From Hydrangea macrophylla (Eukaryota; Streptophyta; Magnoliopsida; Cornales; Hydrangeaceae): 64,000 bases of DNA. The position numbers and the translations under genes were made by a program. The stretch is from NCBI GenBank assembly GCA_033977485.1, contig CM066982.1, forward strand, positions 37,860,218 through 37,924,217, written 5' to 3'. The notes under the pieces were generated by a model, which saw nothing but the letters and a program-made list of their open reading frames with translations, searched no databases and was not told where the DNA came from. Each line of letters begins with the position of its first letter. Position 1 is the first letter of the stretch. Shown piece by piece: positions 9,285 to 20,440 of the stretch.

Positions 9285-12200
9285 TCAAGCATAGTACTTT
9301 TTGAGGCGATCCATGTTGATTGGTTCTTTGAATTCGACACCATCGAGGTCCATGAGGTAAGTTGCTCCTCCAGAAAGGATTGTCTTGACGATGTAAGGGC
9401 CTACCCATTTAGGTTTGAACTTTCCACGGGGGTCAAAGATCGGAGCTCGTAACTCCTTAAGGACAAGGTCGCCTTTGACAATCTTTCTTGGACGGACCCT
9501 TTTGTTGAAAGCACGGGCTATCCTCTTTTGATAGATTCGGACATGGTCCACTGCCGCTAGGCGCTTTTCATCTATGAGAGCCAACTCTTCGTATCTCTCT
9601 CTCAACCAATCTGATTCTGAAATTTCGCATTCTGCCATTACGCGTAGAGACGGTAGCTCTATCTCGACTGGGAGCACCGCTTCCATCCCATACACCAGCG
9701 AGTAGGGGGTTGCTCCTGTGGACGTCCTTATCGACGTTCTGTATCCCCAAAGTGCGAACGATAGCTTTTCATGCCAGTCCTTGTAGGTATCGGCCGATTT
9801 CTGCAGTATGGCCTTGACATTCTTATTTGCAGCTTCGACTGCCCCATTGGTTTGCGGTCTGTATGGGGATGACTTATGATAAGTGATTTTGTACTCCTCA
9901 AACAGATCCCTGACCTCTGCATTGAAATGACTTCCGTTATCCGAAATAATCTCATGGGGAACTCCATAACGGCAGATGAGATTTCTTTTGATGAATTTGG
10001 CCACTTCTTTGGCCCCCAGCTTGGTGTAGGATGCAGCTTCTACCCATTTTGTGAAGTAATCTATGGCCACTAGGATGTACCGATTTCCATTTGAGGCTTT
10101 CGGAATGATCTCACCAATGATGTCGATTCCCCAGGTCGAGAATGGCCAAGGCGAAGTCATGCTGTACAGAAGGGATGGTGGTGTATGCATCATGTTTGCA
10201 TGGATCTGGCACTTGTGGCACCTCCTTACGTACTCACAACAATCTTTCTCCAACGTTGTCCAGTAGTACCCTTGTCTTATGATTTTCTTAGCCAGCATGT
10301 GACCGTTCATGTGCGGACCGCATACCCCTTCGTGTATTTCCTCCATCATTCTTCGGGAGCTCTTCCCGAACAAGCAAGTCAAGTTGTGACCATTGTATCC
10401 TTTCTTCAACAATTTCCCACCACAAATGATGAATTGCGCTGCGAATCTTCGAATGGCCCTCTTGTCTTTCTCGGTAGACTCTTGGGGGTATATCCCCTTT
10501 TCTATGAAATCCCAAACATCCCGATACCACGGCATTTCATTCTCTTCTTCTTCGATTGCGGCGATCATATTGAATGAAGGCTCGTACCTCTGCTCTATTA
10601 CCAAAGGCATCATCTTGACTCCCACAGGAATTTTGATCATGGAGGCTAAGGTAGCCAATGAATCTGCTAGCTGGTTCTCTTCCCTAGGCAAGTAGAGGAA
10701 CGTGACGTTCTTGAATTGCCTTTTGAGTTGGTCGAGATGATCATGATAGGGCTTCAACCTTTCTTCTTTTACTTTCCATTCTCCTCTAGCTTGAGATATG
10801 ATGAGGTTTGAGTCCCCGAAGACGTCTAACTTCTGAACCCTCAGTTCTAAGGCTGCTTCCATTCCCAGAATGCACGCTTCATATTCGGCGGTGTTGTTGG
10901 TGGAGTTATAGTTGAGCTTGACCGCTAATGGAGTATGATCCCCGCTTGGTGATACGAGAATCATCCCTACTCCGTATCCTTTCATGTTGGCCGCTCCATC
11001 AAAGTACAACTTCCACTGTTCTTCCTTGATTTCCATGATATTCTCGTCCGGAAACGGAAAGTCCCCACTTTCTTCGGAGTCAACGGCATGCTCTGCGAGA
11101 TGCTCAGCTACGGTCCTCCCTTTTACTGACTTGCTTGTAACATACTTGATATCGAATTCGGATAGTAGAAGTAACCAACGGGATATGCGACCGGTCAGGG
11201 CGGGTTTTTCGAGGAGGTATTTTAGAGGATCCATGCGGGATATGAGCACAACTGGGAAGGCCAGCATGTAGTGCCTCAGTCGGCGAGTACACCAAACCAA
11301 GGCCCAACACGTTTTTTCAAGGGTAGAGTAGTTGAGCTCATACCCAGTCATCCTCTTGCTGAGATAGTATATGGCTTTTTCGGAGTGGCTTTCTTCTCCT
11401 TCTTGGGCTAGCATGCAACCCATGGCATTTTCGGAGACAGACAGGTAAAGGAATAAGGGCTTATGAGGAATGGGTGGTGAAAGGACAGGCGGGTTCTGAA
11501 GGTAGGCTTTTATTTTGTCGAAAGCGGTTTGGCATTGGTCATCCCATTGGAACTTCTCCCCTTTTCTCAACAATCGGAACAGAGGATCGCACGTGGTTGT
11601 GAGCTTGGAGATGAAACGGCTGATGAATTGGATTCTTCCGAGGAACCCCCTTACTTCTTTTTCATTCCGTGGTGGTGTCATTTCTAGGACTGCCTTGATC
11701 TTGGAAGGATCCACCTCTATCCCCCTTTGCGTGATGAGAAAACCCAGGAGTTTGCCGGAAGTCACACCGAAAGTGCATTTCTTTGGATTCAACCTCATCT
11801 TGTATTTGCGCAACCTTTCGAAGAACTTTTCCAGCGCTACCAGGTGACCTTCTCTGTCCTTGGATTTCACAATCATGTCGTCTACGTACACTTCTACCTC
11901 CTTGTGAATCATATCATGCAGCAGAGTGGTGGCAGCTCTTTGGTAAGTCGCCCCCGCGTTCTTGAGTCCGAAGGGCATTACTCTATAACAGTAGGTTCCC
12001 CAAGGGGTGGTGAATGTCGTCTTTTCCCGATCTTCTGGTGCCATTAGAATCTGATTATATCCTGAGAAACCATCCATGAATGAAAGTAGCTCATGCCCTG
12101 CGGTGTTATCCACCAAGACGTCAATGTGGGGAAGTGGAAAGTCATCCTTGGGACTGGCTTTGTTTAGATCACGGAAGTCAACGCACACGCGAACTTTTCC

Positions 12201-15200
12201 ATCCTTCTTCGGGACTGGTACGATATTGGCAACCCATTCCGGGTATTCGGTGACAATGATGAACCCTGCCTTGAACTGCTTCTCCACCTCTTCTTTAACT
12301 TTGAGTGCCCATTCCGGTCTCATGCGCCTCAGTTTCTGCTTGACAGGTTTAGAATTGGGGAGGAGAGGAATATGATGTTGGACGATGTCGGGATCGACCC
12401 CAGGCATGTCTTCGTAAGACCAAGCAAAAACATCTTTGAATTCTATTAGCAAGAGGGTTAATTTTTCTTTTTCTTCTTTATTAAGAGTTGAGCCAATTTG
12501 CACAATTTGTGGATTATCTGTTTCACCTAGGTTAACTGATGAAGTATCTTCGATTATTTCATAAGCAGGTGGTTTTTCGATTAGTTGCTTAAATTCAATT
12601 GAGAGATCCTCGGAGGGATCTGCGCATTCACAAGTGTTAGACACAGAGGAGTAAGCAGAATCGTCTTTCATTTCATTCATGACAGGTGAAGTGACTACAT
12701 TGGACAGTGGTGGGCTTACAGCAGCCGACTCTGGTACAGACTCGATAATTGGTAGTACAGACTCCGGGGGAATAGGGGATTGGGAGACACAGATAGATGA
12801 CTCTACAGCCTGGTTGCTCAGACCCTCCTCAGTTGGCTTGATCTGATCATCTTGGCTCTTGGCCCTCTTTTCCTCCGTCTCCTTAACGGATTCCTCCCAT
12901 AGTTTCTCGATGGCTTCGTTATCCAGGTACCTCAACCAGTCTTCCTCTGGGGTCTCCTTGACTTCTTCGGGGTAGAACGGGTCTTGATATGGGGGCCTTT
13001 CGCAGTCAGCGAAGATTTCGAGCCCGGGGTGCCTCTTCCCAGTGGTTTGATGGATCCAGGGTTCGGGAAACCCGAAGTAAGGGAAATCATCTCCTTCTTT
13101 GATGAACTGCCCGTTCAAAGTCTTGCGGTATGGGGGGAGACCCTTCACCCTTTTCTTCCATGGCCTCTGTAGCTCAACGTCTTCTTTAGTGGGCTTGTAC
13201 CCCAATCCGAAAGTGCCTTGTTGCCCTTTGATCTGTGGGAACTCCCGAATTCCTTGCTGGCGTCTACCCAATCCCATCCCGGGGAAGTAGTTCATCTTGC
13301 GAACAATGTTGACAACTGCAGAGTGGACCTCAGGGAATCGATCTTCATCATTGATCACATGGACTTCTTCCATGAAGAATCCTCCGATTTCTCCTTCTTC
13401 CAGCTCAGGTATTTGGACTTCGAAAATGGGAGCGTAGTTTGGGAAAGCTTCGTTACCCCAACTATTACCGAGGATGATTTTTACTTCCTTCTCATGAATG
13501 TACTTGATCATTTGATGCATAGTGGATGATACAGCTTTGTTGGCATGAAGCCAGGGCCTTCCAATCAGCAGATTGAACGAGGCAGGTATGTCCATGACTT
13601 GAAAGATCTCAGTACTCGCCAAAGACCCTACCCGAATTTGTAGAGAGACAGTCCCCATTACATTCCTCCTGGTATTATCATAGGCCCTCACAGATTGGAC
13701 GGATGGCGTGATGTCAAGGATATTAACCCCCAAAGCAGTGGCAGTTCTTAGGGCACAAACATTCAAAGCAGAGCCTGTATCGACCAGACAAAACGGTACC
13801 TGTTGCCCCTTACATCCAACAGTGATGTATAATGCTTTGTTATGTGCGGACCCTTCCGGTGGTAAGTCCTCATCAGAAAACGTAATGATCGGGTCGGGGG
13901 CAAGTGCGCCCAAGAAAGCTATCATGTCCTCCGGTGCGGCATCAATAGGGACTTTAATTCCAGCCAAGGCATTCAACATGGCTTGCCTATGCTTGTAAGA
14001 GGTCACCATGATATCCCACATTGAGAGATGTGCTTGGGTTTTCTTTAGCTGCTTTATCAACTCATTATCTTCTTCGATGATCTCATCCATCTTACCCTTC
14101 CCCTTGTCCTTGACTGGACCTTTCTCGGTTGCATCGGTGGCAGGCTGTGGAGGCTGATAATGACGGCCTGACCTGGTCAGATGATCAATCTCGGCAGGAG
14201 TAGGCCCTTCTACAGTCCCATCCTTCTTGAACCAATCACAATCCGTTCCCACAAAGGGCTTTTCTGGCTCGTTCCAGATGGAAGCATCACTCTCGTTGTT
14301 AGGATCATACCATTTGAGGTCTACCACCCCTAGGTCATGCTCTTCCAGGAAGAACAAATCTTGCTCATCGTTAAGTTGCTGCTGCCATTCGTCATTCTCC
14401 CCTCCGATCAGATGAATTCCCTCAGAATCCGGGATGTCAATAAGGGGTAAGGGTTGTCCTAGGGGGGTGATATAAGCGGCAGGGTTGAAGGGTATAGGGT
14501 TGGACTCGATGAGGTTGACATTTTGGTGGTTTGGTAGGGGATTTTGGGTGATATGGGGCTGCTTTGGGGGCGGCTCGATGATATTCTGATCAATAAGGTC
14601 TTGGATGTCATGGCGAAGGCGCATGCAGTCATCGGTGTTATGGCCGGGGGCTTGGTGGTAGGCGCATCGTTTGGACATATCGCAGTTAGGCGGGGGTGGG
14701 GTATTTCGAGACTGGAGTAGTTGGAGATGGCCCTTTTTGAGGAGGCGGTCCAAGGCTGAGGAGAGGGAGATTTCTAGCTTGGCAAAATTGCGAGGGGGCT
14801 TTTTCTGGAAAGGGCGGCTGGAGGGATTTGCCTGGTTGGAGGGTTGGTATGGTCTTGGAGGGTATGCCATGGGTTGGCTGCTAAGGGCATTGACATCCGG
14901 AGGATTCCGAGAGTAGTTGGGCCTTCTTGGCTGACTCGGAGGGTCTTCCTTTTTGATCTTCCCTTCCCTGATAGCATCTTCGATTCGGGTTCCGACCTCA
15001 AACAACTCTTCAAATGTGGAGATGGACTGGTAGAATAACTTCTCATGGTAAAGTGGCTGTAGATTCCGGATGAGCATCCTTACTTGTTCCTTTTCAATCG
15101 GCCGGTGGGTCATTTGAGCTACCTTGTTCCTCCACCTGCTCAGAAACGCAGCGAAGGATTCGTTGTTGCTTTGCCGGGTCGTCTCCAAATCCCTGATAGT

Positions 15201-15857
15201 GACATCCAGCTCCTGGTTGTAAGAGTAATGATCGACAAAAACTCGAACGATATCTTCCCAGGCCCGGGTCTTGGAGGCTTCCAAGGTTAGGAACCATGAT
15301 AGTGCAGATTTTGCCAGAGTTTGCGGGAACAGCATCGCGATGTGCTCGTGGGTGCAACCCATGGACTGGAAGATACTCATACATAGCTTCACGTGGCTTT
15401 TCGGGTTCCCAGTCCCATCAAAACGATCGATGGCAGGCATTTTGAAGTTCTCCGGCAGTTTCAACTTGACAGGCTCAAAGAGGCCTTCCAGATCTAGCAT
15501 GTAATCATCGATTCCCTTGCTTTTTCTCAGCACGCTCTCCAGTTTGTCGACCTTGTCCATCTTTTCCTGGAGCTTCTTTTCATATGTGAGCGGTGGGACC
15601 CCTTGGAACCAGTTTTCCTCCCCATTATTCTCATGTAGAGGAGGTTCAAACCTTGGTGGCGGAAACTCGGGCGGGGGTTGTGGCTGCTGCTGCTTTAGTT
15701 CTTCCATGAATTTCAGGACTTGGGCTAGACTGTCGGATTGCTGGCTTATAGTCGCTCCCAACTCGGTGACCTTGTTTTCCAATTCTTCTCTATTCATGTT
15801 GAAACGGGCCGTCGTACTGATTTTGACTAAACGATTATCCGAACTCCTGGTCCACAA
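9285..15857 (-). CDS. gag-pol: Gag-Pol polyprotein, Tat/Ogre-type Ty3/gypsy
   Basis: One intact frame of 2190 residues. In order: Gag core about 125-300 (RFDGTGNPKSHV); zinc-binding-like CAYHQAPGHNTDDC near 398-411; aspartic protease with DTGS at 693-696; a G-patch-like FPGMGLGRRQ near 858; reverse transcriptase about 1165-1420 with YVDD at 1324-1327. An RNase H about 1465-1590 has lost its first acidic site (YLSVSE in place of the usual D-A-S). A second, archaeal-like RNase H follows at about 1612-1735 with D1620, E1660, D1682 and D1732. Integrase has H1849, H1853, C1880, C1883, catalytic D1912, D1973, E2008, and a GPY module near 2153. Double RNase H is typical of the Tat branch. M1 and M21 are both possible starts. 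All visible catalytic residues except those of the first RNase H are present, so the copy may be active. Confidence 0.96.
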   Translation of the reverse strand: MWTRSSDNRLVKISTTARFNMNREELENKVTELGATISQQSDSLAQVLKFMEELKQQQPQPPPEFPPPRFEPPLHENNGEENWFQGVPPLTYEKKLQEKMDKVDKLESVLRKSKGIDDYMLDLEGLFEPVKLKLPENFKMPAIDRFDGTGNPKSHVKLCMSIFQSMGCTHEHIAMLFPQTLAKSALSWFLTLEASKTRAWEDIVRVFVDHYSYNQELDVTIRDLETTRQSNNESFAAFLSRWRNKVAQMTHRPIEKEQVRMLIRNLQPLYHEKLFYQSISTFEELFEVGTRIEDAIREGKIKKEDPPSQPRRPNYSRNPPDVNALSSQPMAYPPRPYQPSNQANPSSRPFQKKPPRNFAKLEISLSSALDRLLKKGHLQLLQSRNTPPPPNCDMSKRCAYHQAPGHNTDDCMRLRHDIQDLIDQNIIEPPPKQPHITQNPLPNHQNVNLIESNPIPFNPAAYITPLGQPLPLIDIPDSEGIHLIGGENDEWQQQLNDEQDLFFLEEHDLGVVDLKWYDPNNESDASIWNEPEKPFVGTDCDWFKKDGTVEGPTPAEIDHLTRSGRHYQPPQPATDATEKGPVKDKGKGKMDEIIEEDNELIKQLKKTQAHLSMWDIMVTSYKHRQAMLNALAGIKVPIDAAPEDMIAFLGALAPDPIITFSDEDLPPEGSAHNKALYITVGCKGQQVPFCLVDTGSALNVCALRTATALGVNILDITPSVQSVRAYDNTRRNVMGTVSLQIRVGSLASTEIFQVMDIPASFNLLIGRPWLHANKAVSSTMHQMIKYIHEKEVKIILGNSWGNEAFPNYAPIFEVQIPELEEGEIGGFFMEEVHVINDEDRFPEVHSAVVNIVRKMNYFPGMGLGRRQQGIREFPQIKGQQGTFGLGYKPTKEDVELQRPWKKRVKGLPPYRKTLNGQFIKEGDDFPYFGFPEPWIHQTTGKRHPGLEIFADCERPPYQDPFYPEEVKETPEEDWLRYLDNEAIEKLWEESVKETEEKRAKSQDDQIKPTEEGLSNQAVESSICVSQSPIPPESVLPIIESVPESAAVSPPLSNVVTSPVMNEMKDDSAYSSVSNTCECADPSEDLSIEFKQLIEKPPAYEIIEDTSSVNLGETDNPQIVQIGSTLNKEEKEKLTLLLIEFKDVFAWSYEDMPGVDPDIVQHHIPLLPNSKPVKQKLRRMRPEWALKVKEEVEKQFKAGFIIVTEYPEWVANIVPVPKKDGKVRVCVDFRDLNKASPKDDFPLPHIDVLVDNTAGHELLSFMDGFSGYNQILMAPEDREKTTFTTPWGTYCYRVMPFGLKNAGATYQRAATTLLHDMIHKEVEVYVDDMIVKSKDREGHLVALEKFFERLRKYKMRLNPKKCTFGVTSGKLLGFLITQRGIEVDPSKIKAVLEMTPPRNEKEVRGFLGRIQFISRFISKLTTTCDPLFRLLRKGEKFQWDDQCQTAFDKIKAYLQNPPVLSPPIPHKPLFLYLSVSENAMGCMLAQEGEESHSEKAIYYLSKRMTGYELNYSTLEKTCWALVWCTRRLRHYMLAFPVVLISRMDPLKYLLEKPALTGRISRWLLLLSEFDIKYVTSKSVKGRTVAEHLAEHAVDSEESGDFPFPDENIMEIKEEQWKLYFDGAANMKGYGVGMILVSPSGDHTPLAVKLNYNSTNNTAEYEACILGMEAALELRVQKLDVFGDSNLIISQARGEWKVKEERLKPYHDHLDQLKRQFKNVTFLYLPREENQLADSLATLASMIKIPVGVKMMPLVIEQRYEPSFNMIAAIEEEENEMPWYRDVWDFIEKGIYPQESTEKDKRAIRRFAAQFIICGGKLLKKGYNGHNLTCLFGKSSRRMMEEIHEGVCGPHMNGHMLAKKIIRQGYYWTTLEKDCCEYVRRCHKCQIHANMMHTPPSLLYSMTSPWPFSTWGIDIIGEIIPKASNGNRYILVAIDYFTKWVEAASYTKLGAKEVAKFIKRNLICRYGVPHEIISDNGSHFNAEVRDLFEEYKITYHKSSPYRPQTNGAVEAANKNVKAILQKSADTYKDWHEKLSFALWGYRTSIRTSTGATPYSLVYGMEAVLPVEIELPSLRVMAECEISESDWLRERYEELALIDEKRLAAVDHVRIYQKRIARAFNKRVRPRKIVKGDLVLKELRAPIFDPRGKFKPKWVGPYIVKTILSGGATYLMDLDGVEFKEPINMDRLKKYYA

Positions 15858-17152
15858 CGAGGATTCCGGCTGCTGACCTTGGGAATCTATACTGACCTGA
15901 CAGATTTTGAGAGAAGGGGTGTATCAGATCCTGACAGTGACGACTTTTAGACAGACAAAGACGGTGACGTGGACCGACTCGGGACAGTGCGTGCAGAGAG
16001 ATTGGGATGGTGTATGCATGGGAGACAAGCACGCGGATGTAAGCCTTAATTTATATGATGCCCCTATTTCTAACAGATAGCGGTTAAACAAATAAGGTCC
16101 TAACCATATGGAGTGTGCCAATCTTACTTTCCAGTACGATCACCAAGGGGTAACAGGGGTATCCGGATTTTATGGAGGCTTCAGAGGAGGATTGGGCATT
16201 TCCAGTTGATATGGACAAAGTTTCTGGGAGAAACTGGTAAGTACGGTTATATCTGGGATATATGGACAGAGTTTCTGGGAGAAACTGGTAAGTATGTTTA
16301 TATCTGGGATATATGGACAGAGTTTCTGGGAGAAACTGGTAAACACGGTTATATCTGGGATATATGGACAGAGTTTCTGGGAGAAACTGGTAAACACGGT
16401 TATATCTGGGATATATGGACAGAGTTTCTGGGAGAAACTGGTAAACACGGTTATATCTGGGATATATGGACAGAGTTTCTGGAAGAAACTGGTAAACACG
16501 GTTATATCTGGGATATATGGACAGAGTTTCTGGGAAAAACTGGTAAGTACGTTTATAGTGATCGTACTTTCTAGCAGGTTTTCATACTCCTATGTCTCAG
16601 GACCTACAAACAAGGTTTGCGGTGTATATCTTTTGTGAGCATGGGGCAGACATCCTTGTCATGATGCTTAGGCAGGTCAACTCAATGTGACTACATGTGA
16701 GTGATTGCCTTGGGAATCATAAGAAAGATGTTCTGTTCTATGCCACATAAGCGTCTACACTGCGCAGGTAATCCCGTCAGGGCATACAGCAGTTATATCA
16801 CATTGTCCTATCTGAAAAGATAAATGAACAGTCCTATGAAAGGTTCTACAGGAATCTATATGCAAAGGCTGGGTTTAGTCAAAGAAGGTCCGTTGACGAG
16901 AGTTCCAATATACCGTCAGAGAGACAGTACGGAGGTTTTTACTCTTTTTGATATACCTTGGAAGGTACAGTATCAACGGTGACTTGTGCCCTGGCACAGC
17001 AAGACCTGAACAATGTCAGCGCCGCGTTTCAGACACAGTCGGAGGGGGGAAATGCAAGAGTGCAATGCGGTGAACCAAATACAGTAAAAAGATGATTTTA
17101 AGGATGCTTCTTATGAGTCAAACCTCTGTATTATTTTGTTTTGAAAATAAAA
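15858..17152 (-). other. 5' leader of element A
   Basis: The segment between the primer-binding site and gag has no convincing coding sequence apart from frames created by the 51-bp repeat. Short stretches could encode an upstream peptide but carry no recognised domain. Confidence 0.7.
16206..16556. repeat. 51-bp tandem repeat in the 5' leader, about seven units
   Basis: Units begin about every 51 bp with GGATATATGGACAGAGTTTC and continue through GGGAGAAACTGGTAA. Because 51 is divisible by 3, both strands stay open: plus gives WTEFLGETGKHGYIWDI and minus gives FTSFSQKLCPYIPDITV. Units are nearly identical, so expansion is recent. There is no sign of an initiation context or domain. Confidence 0.93.
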
Positions 17153-17170
17153 TCCCCAGCAGAGTCGCCA
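17153..17170 (-). other. Primer-binding site of element A (tRNA-Arg-like)
   Basis: On the minus strand TGGCGACTCTGCTGGGGA lies three bases (ATC) after the 5' LTR. Its complement ends in CCA and resembles the 3' end of a plant arginine tRNA as I recall it, with about two mismatches. Arginine-tRNA priming is reported for Ogre/Tat elements. Confidence 0.75.
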
Positions 17171-17173
17171 GAT

Positions 17174-20100
17174 TGTGGACACGCGGAATCGGACCACTTC
17201 TCTCGTTTGTTTGAGATTGTTTTTGAAACTTATTTGAATCAAAGAAAAGGAAAGGTCTGTTGAAAACAGATACAGAGTCGCCACTTGGTCTTTAAGGAAC
17301 CAAGAAACCTAATTTTGACTCACCCAAACGGATAAAGGGCACCGGCCTTCATAACCAAAGAACTTGGTTCGGGGTTTTGGTACGAGAGAGGAAGGAGCCT
17401 TTGTCACGACTAAAACACCCTCAACTCGCCCCGCCTTTCGACGGGCCTCAATTAGCATCCAAATAATCATCTTATACTATGTTTGGTTCGACAAATAATA
17501 CTATGATAGTATATTACATCACATAAGAAACTTGAAAATGGAAGATCTAAAGGTAAGATATCATTCATAAGATCTAAGTCAAATACCATGCAATGTAAAG
17601 TGAAAGATCACACAAATAAACCTAGGAAAAATCGTCTAATCATGTATCAAGTAATTAAGTTTCCTTAATCTAAAGGGGACATGAATGGTCATTGAAACAA
17701 ATAATCAAAGAATCGAAGTATGCTTAGCAAGCTAGTATGATGCATGTTATTCTTTGAGAAAAAGAAGATCCCTCAATCCCCGGGACGGATGAGAAAGGAT
17801 GATTAGATCGAGGGGAAGCATGAACGTGTGATCAAGTTCATTCCTTATAATCTTCTTAGATTGAGAGTTACAAAAACCCCCAAATCTTGCATGAATGTAT
17901 TGTATGAACCTAAAAATGTGCAAAGGTTGTAGTGTGTTTTGTGTACATGGATTTCTAAAATGACTTAGAAGTCTAAAATGTGCATGAATGAATGGATTAA
18001 ATCAACATGGGATATATACAAATGTAGTGTGAACTACTTCCTAAGATATGAGCTAATTTGGAATGCATATGAGCATCAAATCAAAGAATAAAAGTTGAAA
18101 TGTGCTTGCTGTGAATAGTGGACAGACTGCATGTGTCACTTTGCAACATTATAATGGGAGGTCAAAAGTGCCTATAAAAATGTGAGAAAAATCTGAGATC
18201 ATTCTTATTGTGTCTAGAAAATAACCCAAAAAGACAAACATCAATAGCTATCACAGATTAAAAGAAAAAAATCAGAATGTACACATGACTCAGAAACAAA
18301 AGCTGTACTGTTGACTGATTTTGTATGATTTTTCATAAATAAAAGAAAAGGTTTATGATGACCCATTATATACCAAAAGTTTCCTAAGACACCCAAGTTT
18401 TATAAAAAAAATAGAAAAGATATATGTACAGTGATGAAAATGTCCAGAATAAGTGCAAGAAGTTGGGTGAACATTCTGTGAGAACAGAGGCAGATTATGA
18501 ATATGAACTTCTCATATCCAAAACAAATACTTTTACATTTCTATAATTGATGAGAGAAATTAGGGACAAACTATGATGTATTAGTAAGGTTTTCCAAGTG
18601 GTTTCATCATCATAACTTGAGTATTTAATTCAAAACAAATCTTTGAATCTGAACAGCTCACTGTTTTGGGTCATTGTTTTGGAGATTTTGGGGAAAACAA
18701 AGTTTTGTTTCTTGAAACCAAATGAGAGGGTTTGAGAGGGGTTTTGAAATGGATGTTTTGAAAGCACATTTTCAACACTCAATAAGGATTATGACCACTT
18801 AGAATACCAACATCAAACTCATCATTAAGAATCTCCAAGATTGTTGGAGAGATTTATTTTATTTTTAGAGCATAACTTCAATACATTCCAAGAATACCTT
18901 GGAAGTATTGAGGTTATGATCATCATCTATCAAACATGTTTTTGAGGTCAAGAGCTACTATCCATAAGGATTCACTCACCCCAAACTTCATGTCATCACT
19001 TGGATGATGATGAACTAGTAAGTAAATAAAGAAAATAAAAAAGAAATGAGGTAAGAAGGGATGAACAATAAATAAACAAGCAAATATATGATGATCAATA
19101 GATGATATTCATGAAGCATGAGACTTGTAGATTGGTGTTTCACTCATATGTATGGACACTAGACATGGAAGAAGCTTCCACTCTCTTGAATGCTCACTAA
19201 AATGGTGGTTGGGAGTATTGAATGTTGAAATAAATGGAAGTAATGAAGTAAAAAACAAAGTTAGAACTCACTTTTGTTTTGAAAATCAAAGAAGAATGCT
19301 TCTTTTCTCTCTACTCTAACCTTATCTCTACAACTTTCTCTCCCAAGCTTTTCAAAACTCACATTTGACTCCCCCAAAATGAGGAGTAATGGGGTGTTTA
19401 TATAGGCCAACTTGGGGTGGTTTTGGGGTTTTAAAAGTGTTCCCATTGGTCCCAAACATCTGAAAACATAAAACTATGTCGTTTTGGTTTTTAATTAATC
19501 AAAATGGACCCCCACAAATAATTACAAAAATACACTGTTCTGGAGGAGAGTACCGCGGCGGCACTGCTCCTCCCTTCGTCTGGATAATGCTGTTTAGGCC
19601 CCCCGATGTTCCGGTATTCGCGAAAAGGCCCTATTTCGTCCGAAATTCACAGAAAATGCGTACGAACTCCAAATTGAGGTTGTGATATACCGTTGGAAAG
19701 GTAATGGAGTCTACTTTACATAAAAATAGTTCGGGGATAGGTCACTTTGAAAAAGTTTTGCGGTATTCGCGATAAAAGCCGATTTGATCGCCTTTTTCGC
19801 CTTTGGAAATTCATAATAAATTCGTTTTAAATCCAGAAATTATGTGCGATATACCGTTGGAAAGCTATTGACCTCTAGTATCCATGAAAAATATTTGAAA
19901 ATTGTTTCGGCACCCCGGTTCCGAAGTCAAATCCTGGTCAAACTGGTCAAACCTGGGATTCCCGGGAAGTTCTGGAAACCTCCGGGAGTTCCCGGGAGCT
20001 GGTGTTTTCGCTCGATTTCTTCTGGAACTTGTTTTAACACTTTTCCCGTGATTTAAAATGATTTTGGTGAATTCGGACGATTTTGGTCAAACTTGGTCAA

Positions 20101-20440
20101 ACCTGGTCAAACCTGGTCAAACCTGGTCAAACTTTGGTCAAACCGGTCAACGGGGACTTTCTGGGAGCTTCCGGGACTTCCGGGGGTCTCTGGGAGCCGA
20201 CGATTTTATCTGATTTCTCTTTAAAACTCTTTTTATCGCTTTTCTTATGACATAGTACGTTTTCGGAACTTTGGGACCAAATCTGGGAGTTTTCGGGCTT
20301 TTAGGGGCATTTTGGTCATCCTGAGCATTCTGAGAGATGGAGCTGACTTCCGAGAGTCCTTTCGAGTCTTTTGCGATCATTGTGAACCACCAAGCTATGG
20401 GTCTCCTAAATCCGATAGCCGACAAAATGGGGTGTCTACA
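17174..20440 (-). repeat. Right (5') LTR of element A, 3267 bp
   Basis: Termini are TGTGGACAC and GTGTCTACA. The inner 2348 bp repeat the left copy. Only one GC-rich unit is present (19550-19564), with GTACC in place of GTGCC. The LTR drives minus-strand transcription. Confidence 0.96.
19398..19405 (-). promoter_or_regulatory. TATA box of the element A 5' LTR
   Basis: Read on the minus strand the context is GGCCTATATAAACACC. The same box occurs at 1305-1312 in the left LTR and 28862-28869 in element B, so it is the conserved family promoter; transcription should start about 30 bp further along the minus strand. Confidence 0.75.

Larger units (their letters stand above)
1..20440 (-). mobile_element. 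Element A: Ty3/gypsy LTR retrotransposon, Tat/Ogre type, with antisense cargo genes
   Basis: The element runs on the minus strand. Read that way it has the 5' LTR (17174-20440), a primer-binding site, a 1.3-kb leader with a 51-bp tandem repeat, one gag-pol frame, a hairpin-rich spacer, two antisense genes, two repeat arrays, a polypurine tract and the 3' LTR (1-2393, cut by the window edge). The two LTRs match almost base for base and gag-pol is open, so the insertion is fairly recent. Assignment to Tat/Ogre rests on the order reverse transcriptase, degenerate RNase H, second RNase H, integrase, and on an arginine-tRNA-like primer site. The left target-site duplication is outside the window; the five bases after the right LTR are ctctc (20441-20445). 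Confidence 0.93.

Noticed and set aside
16113..16638. Repeat proteins on both strands (17-residue units)
   Set aside because: A 51-bp repeat keeps any frame open; no start context or domain supports translation.
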